Part shown: positions 7,469 through 14,927 of the stretch, in pieces
How positions within the stretch are numbered: the stretch's first letter is position 1
Layout of the letters: each line of letters starts with the position of its first letter
Source of the DNA: Sphingomonas sp. JC676
Lineage (GTDB): Bacteria; Pseudomonadota; Alphaproteobacteria; Sphingomonadales; Sphingomonadaceae
Assembly: GCF_014489075.1 (NCBI RefSeq)
Contig: NZ_JACTGR010000006.1
Coordinates: 1-64,000 of the forward strand
Direction: 5' to 3'
Length of the DNA: 64,000 bases
Notes under the pieces: generated by a model
Told to the model about the DNA's origin: nothing
Database searches by the model: none
What the model saw: the letters and a program-made list of their open reading frames with translations, nothing else
Made by a program: the position numbers and the translations under genes

Positions 7469-8140
7469 ATGTACAATGAGCTCGACAGTCGCGCCCTCGG
7501 ACGCGCGGACTGCTATGCGCAGCGCTTCATGCGCGCCGGCGATTATCGCTACAATGTCGTGCCCGGCCATGGCCAGGCGCTCTCGACCGACTATCCCTTC
7601 GTCGTGCATGTCAAGGACAAGCACGAGGGCAAGACCGATGGGCAGATGGCGCAGCACAATCTGCGCGTCGCCGTCGACGGCAAGGGATTCTCGGTCACGC
7701 CCGCGACGATCACGATCGCCGTCGGCGACATGGCGGTGTGGAACGGCGGCGGCGACATTCCGTTCGCGGTCGTCGGCGAGCAGGAGTTCTTCAACAGCCA
7801 CCGCATGGTCAACGAATGCGGCTTCAGCCACGCATTCGGCAAACCGGGCGAATATCGCTGGCAGGACGCGTTCGGCAGCAAGCTGGCCGGTGTCGTGCGG
7901 GTCCGCGATCCGGACTGCTCCAAGGACAAGGACATGAAGAAATGGCGCGCGGCGCTGGCCGAGGGCAGCCTGGTGATGATCAACGACGGCAAGGCCGATC
8001 ACACCGAGATCGACATCATGACCGGCCAGACGGTGTTCTTCGCGATCGTGAAGACGCCGGGCATCTCGATCACCGACGATCGGCTGCTGACCCATGTCTA
8101 TGAGGTACCGTGCGCAGGCTCGGCGACGAGCAAGGCCTAG
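7469..8140 (+). CDS. Cupredoxin-like protein without copper ligands
   Basis: This 223-residue protein is the fourth gene of the operon, 16 bases after the third, with an AAGGAG site. Residues about 62-146 follow the cupredoxin pattern: ITIAVGDMAVWN, then FSHAFGKPGEYRW and LAGVVRV, like the F..PG.Y...H..M.G end of plastocyanin-like domains. At the usual Cys/His/Met ligand positions it has Gln/Asp, Phe and Lys, so type 1 copper binding is unlikely. A second, shorter copy of the pattern may follow (IDIMTGQTVFFAIV, 181-194). There is no signal peptide, which is unusual for cupredoxins. Co-transcription suggests it works with the three upstream proteins. Confidence 0.78.
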   Translation: MYNELDSRALGRADCYAQRFMRAGDYRYNVVPGHGQALSTDYPFVVHVKDKHEGKTDGQMAQHNLRVAVDGKGFSVTPATITIAVGDMAVWNGGGDIPFAVVGEQEFFNSHRMVNECGFSHAFGKPGEYRWQDAFGSKLAGVVRVRDPDCSKDKDMKKWRAALAEGSLVMINDGKADHTEIDIMTGQTVFFAIVKTPGISITDDRLLTHVYEVPCAGSATSKA

Positions 8141-8174
8141 GTTGGAGACTCATACAAGTCATTGATATTACTGT

Positions 8175-8256
8175 CGTCATCCCCGCGAAAGCGGCACCCC
8201 AGAGCCAATCAGTGAATCGCTTGTGACCCTGGGTCCCCGCTTCCGCGGGGATGACG
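8175..8256. repeat. REP-like inverted repeat
   Basis: Two 20-base arms (8175-8194 and 8237-8256) match 19/20 as an inverted repeat built on CGTCATCCCCGCG, with a 42-base centre. The right arm also holds a small CCCCGC-TTCC-GCGGGG hairpin. It lies between the ends of convergent genes and may act as a bidirectional transcription stop. Such elements are common dispersed repeats. Confidence 0.75.
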
Positions 8257-8341
8257 GCAACAATATAAGTCCAAAACCTGTGAAGCGGCCTCGAAAGAAT
8301 GGGCGCGCCCGTGAAGGCGCGCGCCGGGGGGAAGATGTCCC

Positions 8342-10612
8342 TTAGAAGTTGAAGGCCGCGCGCACGCCGCCATAGCGGCGGAAATCGCGCGGAACATAGC
8401 TTTGTACCGCCTGGGCGCTACCCTGGTTTCCGAACGAGTTGGCGATGTTGTAGAAATATTGCTGGTCGAACACGTTGTTGACGAAGCCGATGACTTCCCA
8501 TTTGCTGTCGTGGCTGCGGATGCCCAGCGACAGGTTCAGGACGCCATAGCCCTTCTGGATCGACTCGGGATCGTTATTGATCCCGAAGTTGAACTTGCTC
8601 TGATAATTATACGCCGCCTGGATCACGCCGTTGAGGTCGGAGGTGATCGCCGGGCTATAGTCGCCGCCGATCGACAGCTTCCATTCGGGTGCCTGGGCCG
8701 GGCGGAAGCCCGCAAGGTTCTGGCGCGAAGGACTGCCGACGCATCCCTGCGCCGCGGTCTGCCCCGGATAGCATTGCGCGAGCGGGAAGGAGCGGATCGT
8801 CGCGTCGGTATAGGTAACGCCGCCCGAGAAATTGAGATCGTCTGCAGCGCGCACACTGCCCTCGATCTCGACGCCGCGCGTGCGCAGCTTGCCCACATTG
8901 GCCAGGCGGAAGTTGATCGTGCCGTCCGCCAGCGTCTCGATGCCCTGCGCCTGGAAATTGTCGAACGTGGTGTTGAACAGGGTCGCGTTGAGCGTGACGC
9001 GACGATCCCAGAATTGCGACTTGATGCCGAGCTGCCAGTCCTCGGACGTCTCGGGCTTCACCGGGCCGGAATTCTGGCGAACCAGGTTGAAGCCCGTGCC
9101 GATATCATAGGCCTGGCCCTTGTGACCCGTCGCATAGGTGAAGAAGGCCATCACGTCGGGCGCGAGGCGCTGCTGGATGCCGGCCTTGTAGGTCTGGTAG
9201 GTCTCGGAATCGTCGCCGGCGAAATGGGCATTGTTCGCGGCGATATCGAGGAACGTATAGTCGATCTTGCCCTTGCCGGCGCGCATGCCGGCGATCAGCG
9301 TCGTGCCGGCGATCACGTCATATTCGACCTGGCCGAACGCGGCATATTGCTTGGTGCCGTTGGTGGCATACCAGCGCGCGACCGAGAAGAACGGCCCGCG
9401 GGTGAAGTCGCGCGTCAGATTGAGGTTCGAATAAAACAGGCCCAGCGTGTAACGCAGCTTGCTCGCGCCCGGCGAAACCAGCCGCAGTTCCTGCGAGAAG
9501 GCATGCGTGTTGAAGGTGCCGAACTGGCGGTTGTCGAGCGCGGCGATCGCGGACTCGTCCTGGTCCAATATGTCGAACTGCTTGAAATGATCCCAGGCGG
9601 TGATCGACACGATCGACGCGAAGCCGACATCCAGCGACGCGCGCAGCGATTGCGAGAAATCGGTATAGTCGGTGCCCGAATTGATGTTGTTCACCACGTC
9701 GGTATTGTCTTCGCCGAAGGTGACGCCGGGCGCGAACACCGCGGGGCCATAGGCCGCGTTTCCGCGCAGGCGCGCATTGGGCGAGACGCGGATGAACGGG
9801 CGGCCGATCGTGGTGTGGCCGTCGATATAGCCGATCTGCGCAGTGAGGTTCAGCGTGTCGGTGGGATCCCAGACCAACTTGCCGCGCGCCGAGAAGATCT
9901 CGCGTCCGTTGACCTTGTCGCCGTTGAACAAGTTGCGGACATTGCCCTCGAACTTGTCATAATTGGCGCTGGCGCGGAAGCCGAGGGTCGAGGTGATCGG
10001 CCCCGAAAGCGCGCCGTTGACGCTATATTCGTCGTCGGTGGTGACCATCCCGGCGATACGGCCGCTGAGCTTCGCGGTCGGCCCGCGGGACACGATGTTG
10101 AGCAGGCCGGCCGAAGCCGATCGGCCGTAGAGCGTGCTCTGCGGACCGCGCAGCACTTCGATCCGCTCGATGTCCGAAAGATCGGCGAAGGCGCGGGCGA
10201 GGAACTGCACCGGCACGTCGTCGATCTGGACCGCGACGCTGGGCTCGACGCTGGGCGAGAAGGCGAAGGTGCCGATGCCGCGGATCGAGACCGAAGCGTT
10301 GACCGGGTGCTCGGCGGGGCGGATCAGCAGCGACGGCGCGGCGCGCGTCAGTTCGGAAAATTCGCGGATGCCCTGCGCCTCGAGCGCCTTGCCGCCGAGC
10401 ACCTGGACCGCGATCGGAACATCCTGGACGCGCTCCTCGCGCTTCTGCGCGGTGACGACGATCTCGTCATTGCCCCGGCTCGCTGCTTGTTCATCCGTGC
10501 TGGCGGTTGCGCTCGGCTCGGTCGTCTGGGCGAACGCCTGGCTGGCCGGGACCAGCGCGAGGCCGGCGGCGGCGATCACGCGCGAAAGAGCCGTGGATTG
10601 TAGAAATTTCAT
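8342..10612 (-). CDS. TonB-dependent outer-membrane receptor
   Basis: This 756-residue receptor would import a ligand across the outer membrane with energy from TonB-ExbB-ExbD. A signal peptide ends near ASQAFAQ (residue 29). A TonB-box-like segment DEIVVTAQKREE follows at about 49-60, then a plug domain with VSIRGIG and IERIEVLRGPQSTLYGRSA, then a long beta-barrel ending in Phe. The next genes on the same strand, kduI and GH105, point to oligogalacturonide or rhamnogalacturonan fragments as ligand; this is inference from context. A 15-bp sequence about 85 bases upstream is also present upstream of the GH105 gene, suggesting control by the nearby FadR-type regulator. Confidence 0.93.
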   Translation of the reverse strand: MKFLQSTALSRVIAAAGLALVPASQAFAQTTEPSATASTDEQAASRGNDEIVVTAQKREERVQDVPIAVQVLGGKALEAQGIREFSELTRAAPSLLIRPAEHPVNASVSIRGIGTFAFSPSVEPSVAVQIDDVPVQFLARAFADLSDIERIEVLRGPQSTLYGRSASAGLLNIVSRGPTAKLSGRIAGMVTTDDEYSVNGALSGPITSTLGFRASANYDKFEGNVRNLFNGDKVNGREIFSARGKLVWDPTDTLNLTAQIGYIDGHTTIGRPFIRVSPNARLRGNAAYGPAVFAPGVTFGEDNTDVVNNINSGTDYTDFSQSLRASLDVGFASIVSITAWDHFKQFDILDQDESAIAALDNRQFGTFNTHAFSQELRLVSPGASKLRYTLGLFYSNLNLTRDFTRGPFFSVARWYATNGTKQYAAFGQVEYDVIAGTTLIAGMRAGKGKIDYTFLDIAANNAHFAGDDSETYQTYKAGIQQRLAPDVMAFFTYATGHKGQAYDIGTGFNLVRQNSGPVKPETSEDWQLGIKSQFWDRRVTLNATLFNTTFDNFQAQGIETLADGTINFRLANVGKLRTRGVEIEGSVRAADDLNFSGGVTYTDATIRSFPLAQCYPGQTAAQGCVGSPSRQNLAGFRPAQAPEWKLSIGGDYSPAITSDLNGVIQAAYNYQSKFNFGINNDPESIQKGYGVLNLSLGIRSHDSKWEVIGFVNNVFDQQYFYNIANSFGNQGSAQAVQSYVPRDFRRYGGVRAAFNF

Positions 10613-10695
10613 GGGTGCCTCCCCTAATTTTCAGGAATTCGAGTCTGATGACTTCTCTTCCTCGCCCTGTACCAAGTCCGATTATCCGCCGCAAT

Positions 10696-10710
10696 AGTTG
10701 TATGATAACT
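10696..10710 (+). promoter_or_regulatory. Putative operator of the pectin/uronate regulon, site 1
   Basis: AGTTGTATGATAACT lies about 85 bases upstream of the TonB receptor start. The same 15 bases occur, inverted, at 13028-13042 before the GH105-kduI genes. The half-palindromic TTGT...ATAA form fits a GntR/FadR-type site. The 285-base intergenic region 10613-10897 shows no other clear signal. Confidence 0.7.
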
Positions 10711-10897
10711 ATTAAAACTTGTCGGAGGCCAGCATTGGGCACACGTGACGTTTCGTATTTTAACACATTGATTAATTGATATTTTATGGGATGAATGCGG
10801 CCGGCGCATCGATCGGAGTGTTGTAGCCGCGCCACAAAATCGCGCAATGTTATAGCACAAATTGGTCTGACCACTTGCGTCGAGCGCGCGAAATTGG

Positions 10898-11731
10898 TCA
10901 GGCGAGCTGGCAGATGTCGAGCACGTCCATGTCGTTGTAATCGAGATTCTCGCCGGCCATTGCCCAGATGAAGCTATAGGCGCGCGTCCCGGATCCCATA
11001 TGGACCGACCAGGGCGGCGAGATCACCACCTCCTCATTGGCCATCACGATGTGCCGCAGCGCATCGGGCTCGCCCATGTAGTGGAAGACGCGATCGTCCG
11101 CTTCGAGGTCGAAATAGAGATAGATTTCGGAGCGCCGTTCATGGACGTGCGGCGGCATGGTGTTCCACACGCTGCCGGGCTTGAGCAACGTCATCCCCAG
11201 GCACAAGGACGCGCTGGCGCAGGTGTGCGGCAGGATCAGCTGGTAGATCCTGCGGTCGTTCGAGGTTTCCAGGCTGCCGCGTTCCATCGGAGCGGCATCG
11301 GCGAGAGTCAGCTTGCGCAGCGGAAAGGCGCGGTGCGCCGGCACGCTCAACAGATAGAAACGCGCGCCCTCGCCCTCGAAGGTCACGTCCTGCGATCCCA
11401 TCGGGATATACAGCGTCTCGCGGCGCTCCAGCGCGTGGCGCTGCCCGTCCACCGTCACCGCGCCCGCCGTTCCGATATTGACGACACTCATCTCGCGCCG
11501 CTCGAGCAGGGGGTGCCCCGCCGCGCTCTCGGGCTCGGTCTGGCGCGGCAGCGCGAGCACGGCACCTGCGGGCACGGCACCGCCAATGACGAAGCGCTCA
11601 CCATGCGAATAGGTGAGCACGATCTCGCCGGGCCGGAAGATGCCGCTCACCAGATAGCGGTCGCGCAGTTCCGCATTGGTTGCGCCCGCCATCATGTCCG
11701 GATGCGTGGCGTAATAGGTTTTTTCGTACAC
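10898..11731 (-). CDS. kduI: 5-dehydro-4-deoxy-D-glucuronate isomerase (KduI)
   Basis: KduI converts 5-keto-4-deoxyuronate, the product of unsaturated galacturonate breakdown, to 2,5-diketo-3-deoxygluconate in the cytoplasm. The sequence shows the family features YYATHPD near the N-terminus, LVSGIFRPGEIVLTYSHGERF, the zinc-binding HVHERRSEIYLYFDL and the C-terminal PPWSVHMG and MDVLDICQL. I chose GTG at 11731 because it gives 277 residues, close to the 278 of the E. coli enzyme, and has GGAG upstream; the open frame extends to 11815. It lies 37 bases after the GH105 gene and is probably co-transcribed with it. The enzyme assignment is firm. Confidence 0.95.
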   Translation of the reverse strand: MYEKTYYATHPDMMAGATNAELRDRYLVSGIFRPGEIVLTYSHGERFVIGGAVPAGAVLALPRQTEPESAAGHPLLERREMSVVNIGTAGAVTVDGQRHALERRETLYIPMGSQDVTFEGEGARFYLLSVPAHRAFPLRKLTLADAAPMERGSLETSNDRRIYQLILPHTCASASLCLGMTLLKPGSVWNTMPPHVHERRSEIYLYFDLEADDRVFHYMGEPDALRHIVMANEEVVISPPWSVHMGSGTRAYSFIWAMAGENLDYNDMDVLDICQLA

Positions 11732-11768
11732 GAAGCGCTCCAGCGGGAGGATCAGCGACGGCCGGAGG

Positions 11769-12920
11769 TCACAGCGCGGCGACGGCGGTGGCGGCGAGCA
11801 GGAACGCGCCGACACCGTAATATTGCGTGTCGCTGGCCTCGACGCGCTCGGGGCGGTCGCTCACTTGCTGCACCCAGCCCAGCCGCCCGTCGGGCTGAAT
11901 CGCGCGGACGAGCGCCCCCCAGCCGCGGCGCACCACCGGTTCATAGTCGCGGCGGTTGAGCAGCCCGGCATTGATCCCCCAGGCCATGCCGTAGGTGTAG
12001 AAGCCGGTGCCGCTCGATTCCGGTGGCGAATCCTCGGGCGCAAGCAGCGAGGGCGCCCAGTATCCGTCGTCCTTCTGCAGGCCCTTCAGCTTGGCGGCCA
12101 TTTCGAGGAACAGTTCCTCCATCCGCTTGCGATCGGGGCTGCCGGGCTCGAGCAGCGGGATGATCCGCGCCATGCTGGCGAAAACCCAGCCATTGCCTCG
12201 GCTCCAGAACTGCTTGCGGCTCTTGCTGTCGCGCCGTTCGAAGAAGCGGCTGTCGCGATAGAAGAGATGCTCGGCCGGATCGTAGAGGAAGTCGGTCGTC
12301 GCCCAATATTCCCGCATCGCATAGCTACGGAAGCGCCGATCGCCGGTCTGCTTCCACAGCTCGAGCATCGCCGGCGGCGCCATGAACAATGCGTCGCACC
12401 AGCACCAGCGCGTCAGGCACTCGGTGTCGTCATAGCCGGATGGCGGCTGGTAGAATGCGAGCGTGACCCGCGGCGGATGGGTGACGATGTAGTCGAACGC
12501 CTGGCGCGCCGGCGCGATCGCGCCCGCGCCGGCGCCATGCTTCGCGGCCCAGAGATAGGATTGGGTGATGACCAAATCGTCGGCGTGGAAGGGCCGGCGC
12601 GCCGGTAGCCACTGGTTGGCACGGCCCATTGCGAGGATCGATTGCCTTATCTCGGGCGGCCCGCCGGCATCGGCCAGCGCGGTCATGCCGATCCAGAACA
12701 CCGCCTGCTCCCAGGCGCGCGGGTTGCGCGTCTCAGTGGTGATCCGGGATACATGCTGCGCATCCCCCATCCGCCCCAGCTGCCATTTCGCCAGACCGGT
12801 CGCGAGCCGGATCACCTCGCGCGCGCTGTGGACCTGCGGCGCGGGTCGCGTCGACTGAGCCAGTGCAGGCATGGCGAACAGGTGCGTGACGGCGAGCGCA
12901 GCGAGCGGGCGCAGGATCAT
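11769..12920 (-). CDS. GH105 unsaturated rhamnogalacturonyl/uronyl hydrolase
   Basis: This protein of about 383 residues matches GH105 (YteR/RhiN-type), which removes the unsaturated uronic acid left at the non-reducing end by pectate or rhamnogalacturonan lyases. Visible features are the WCWCDALFMAPPAML segment with the catalytic-type Asp, RGNGWVFASMARII, and TQYYGVGAFLLAA at the C-terminus. The ATG at 12920 is chosen because it starts a clear signal peptide (MILRPLAALAVTHLFAMPALAQ, split by an A-Q-A-type site), so the enzyme is periplasmic or secreted. The longer frame to 13040 lacks protein character. Its product feeds KduI, encoded just downstream. A shared operator-like site lies about 108 bases upstream. 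Confidence 0.92.
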   Translation of the reverse strand: MILRPLAALAVTHLFAMPALAQSTRPAPQVHSAREVIRLATGLAKWQLGRMGDAQHVSRITTETRNPRAWEQAVFWIGMTALADAGGPPEIRQSILAMGRANQWLPARRPFHADDLVITQSYLWAAKHGAGAGAIAPARQAFDYIVTHPPRVTLAFYQPPSGYDDTECLTRWCWCDALFMAPPAMLELWKQTGDRRFRSYAMREYWATTDFLYDPAEHLFYRDSRFFERRDSKSRKQFWSRGNGWVFASMARIIPLLEPGSPDRKRMEELFLEMAAKLKGLQKDDGYWAPSLLAPEDSPPESSGTGFYTYGMAWGINAGLLNRRDYEPVVRRGWGALVRAIQPDGRLGWVQQVSDRPERVEASDTQYYGVGAFLLAATAVAAL

Positions 12921-13027
12921 CGAAAATCCCCAGTTGCGCGCGAGGGGGTTGCGGTGCCGGCGGCCGGCAGGATACTCGACTGTCGCATCGCCCTCTCCGA
13001 GACACGGGCATGGCGCCCGGCTTACGG

Positions 13028-13042
13028 AGTTATCATACAACT
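13028..13042 (-). promoter_or_regulatory. Putative operator of the pectin/uronate regulon, site 2
   Basis: The minus strand reads AGTTGTATGATAACT, identical over 15 bases to site 1 at 10696-10710. It lies between the regulator gene's 3' end and the GH105 start, in the promoter region of GH105-kduI. Confidence 0.7.
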
Positions 13043-13076
13043 TAAGCGAGTTGGGTCAACGCGCCGTGCGCGAAGC

Positions 13077-13859
13077 TCAGGCGGTCCGGTCGCGAAGCCG
13101 CGCCGACGCGCTCAGCATCGAGTGGCGGCTGAGGCTTTCCTGCATGTGATGCCGCGCCGCATCGCGGGCGCGCTGCGGATCCATCCGGACAATCGCATCG
13201 ACGATCGCCTCGTGCTCGGCAAGCACCTTCGCGGCATAGGCTTGATGCGCCTCGTCGGGCTGGTCGCGCAGATAGAGGTTGCGCGGCGGCACCAGCCGCA
13301 GGCCGAGAAAATCGACCAGCCGCACATAATAATCGTTCTGCGTCGCGCGGGCGATCGCGAGGTGGAACGCGCCGTCCGCCTTCGCTGCGGCGACCGGGTC
13401 CCCGCTCAGCTCGACCATGTCCTGCAACGCTTCCTGGATGGCGCCGATATCCGCGGTGGTGCGCCGGGCCGCCGCCAGCCCAGCCATCTCGGTCTCCACC
13501 GCGAGCCGCATCTCGAGCAGCTTGATCACGTCTGCCAGTTCGTTGAGCTCGTCGCGCGTGATCTGGAACGCGCGATATTCGGCATTCTCGGCGACGAACA
13601 CGCCCGATCCCTGGCGCGACAATGTCAGCCCCTGCGCCGAAAGCCGCGCGACCGCCTCGCGCACCACGGTACGGCTCACATTCTCGGCGAGCGCGATCTC
13701 CTTCTGGGTGGGCAGCCGCGATCCCGGAGCAAGCGCGCCCGAGCGGATCTGCGCTTCCAGCTTGGTGAACAGATCGTCGGTGAGCGACGAGGTCCGCGCA
13801 TTATCCTCGCCTGTATTATTCCCCTCCGATGATCGGGCTACGTTGACCCGACTTGTCAT
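13077..13859 (-). CDS. GntR/FadR-type transcriptional regulator
   Basis: This 260-residue protein has an N-terminal winged helix-turn-helix (about residues 25-90: PGSRLPTQKEIALAENVSRT, then VREAVARLSAQGL) and a C-terminal FCD ligand domain with the typical acidic/His metal site region (FHLAIARATQN and RARDAARHHM). FCD regulators usually sense small carboxylates such as uronates. The start at ATG 13859 is chosen over longer upstream frames because the HTH follows at the normal distance. It is divergent from the DUF4861 gene, 83 bases away, and flanks GH105-kduI, so it most likely controls this locus, probably as a repressor relieved by a pathway intermediate. Confidence 0.92.
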   Translation of the reverse strand: MTSRVNVARSSEGNNTGEDNARTSSLTDDLFTKLEAQIRSGALAPGSRLPTQKEIALAENVSRTVVREAVARLSAQGLTLSRQGSGVFVAENAEYRAFQITRDELNELADVIKLLEMRLAVETEMAGLAAARRTTADIGAIQEALQDMVELSGDPVAAAKADGAFHLAIARATQNDYYVRLVDFLGLRLVPPRNLYLRDQPDEAHQAYAAKVLAEHEAIVDAIVRMDPQRARDAARHHMQESLSRHSMLSASARLRDRTA

Positions 13860-13864
13860 ACGAA
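13853..13864 (+). promoter_or_regulatory. Putative operator of the pectin/uronate regulon, site 3
   Basis: TTGTCATACGAA reads TTCGTATGACAA on the minus strand and shares the GTATGA(T/C)AA half with sites 1 and 2. It overlaps the regulator's start codon (13857-13859), a position that would suit autoregulation and control of the divergent DUF4861 gene. Confidence 0.5.
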
Positions 13865-13942
13865 TCTCCAAAATGTAGGTCAGGTCTATCATCAATGGCC
13901 AAGCCAGTCGATCCGGCGAAAAGAACCGAGGAGGAAGAGGGT

Positions 13943-14899
13943 ATGCGCTCGCTACGCTGGAGCATTGCAATGAATCGTCGCCTTGCGCTGATCGCCGGCA
14001 CGGCGCTGCTCGCCGGGTCCGCCCTGGCGCAGGACGTGCCCGAGGCGACGCTGCCGCGAGTCGAGAAACCACTGCCCCCCGCGCCGGACAAGACGCCGCG
14101 TGCGACGGTGATGCTCGCCGACTATCGCTACGACGATCTGCTTTGGGAGAATGATCGCACCGCGCACCGCATCTATGGCCGCGCGCTCGAAGCCGCCGAG
14201 CCGCCCTCGGGCTCGGGGATCGACAGCTGGGGCAAGAATGTCGCCTGGCCGTTCATGGATCGCCAGCTGCGCTCAGGCGATCAGCACGCCTATCATGGCG
14301 AGGGACAGGACTTCTACAATGTCGGCACCGGCCGCGGCGCCGGCGGCTTGGGCATCTGGCAGGACAACAAGCTTTGGACCTCGCGCAACTTCCGCGCCTA
14401 TCGCATCCTGAAGAACGGCCCCGACGTCGCCGATTTCGAGGTCGACTACGCCCCCTGGCCGGTCGACGTGACGCGTAAGGTCTGGGAAACGCGGCGCTTC
14501 ACGCTGCCGCTCGGCACCCAGTTCACCCGCCTGGTATCCACGATACGCTCCGACAAGCCCGGACCGCTGATCGTCGGCATCGGCATCGGCAAGCGCACCA
14601 CCGGCGAGGGCGGCGACCTCACCGTCGACCGCGAACACGGCGTCCTCTCTTATTGGGGTCCGAACGATCCGCACCACGGCCGCATGGCTATCGCGCTGCG
14701 CGTCGATCCCGCGATGATAGCCGAGGTGAAGAACGACGCCGACAATTACCTCGTCCTGCTCAAGGTCACGCCCGGCAAGCCCTTCGTCTATTATTCGGGC
14801 TCGGCCTGGAGCCTCGGCCAAGGCGGCTTCCGCAAGCGTGAGGATTGGGATCGCTACGCTGCTGCCGCACCGGTGGACTTCGCCGTCCTCGCCCACTGA
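13943..14899 (+). CDS. DUF4861 family protein, likely carbohydrate-active
   Basis: This 318-residue protein has a signal peptide (hydrophobic stretch LALIAGTALLAGSALA, then QD) and is therefore exported. ATG at 13943 has an excellent GAGGAGGAAGAG site; ATG at 13970 is an alternative. The body (DLLWENDRTAHRIYGRALE and SWGKNVAWPFMDR, about residues 75-125) matches DUF4861, a family I know from pectin and uronic-acid utilisation loci, with a proposed glycoside-cleaving role. It is divergent from the FadR-type regulator and followed after 28 bases by the DUF2264 gene, so it probably belongs to the same regulon. The precise substrate cannot be read from the sequence. Confidence 0.85.
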   Translation: MRSLRWSIAMNRRLALIAGTALLAGSALAQDVPEATLPRVEKPLPPAPDKTPRATVMLADYRYDDLLWENDRTAHRIYGRALEAAEPPSGSGIDSWGKNVAWPFMDRQLRSGDQHAYHGEGQDFYNVGTGRGAGGLGIWQDNKLWTSRNFRAYRILKNGPDVADFEVDYAPWPVDVTRKVWETRRFTLPLGTQFTRLVSTIRSDKPGPLIVGIGIGKRTTGEGGDLTVDREHGVLSYWGPNDPHHGRMAIALRVDPAMIAEVKNDADNYLVLLKVTPGKPFVYYSGSAWSLGQGGFRKREDWDRYAAAAPVDFAVLAH

Positions 14900-14927
14900 C
14901 CCCACTCGAACCCGATCGGACACCCTG

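Noticed and set aside
8402..10603. Long open frame antisense to the TonB receptor
   Set aside because: It is a GC-rich shadow of the receptor gene; composition is Arg/Ala/Gly without motifs.
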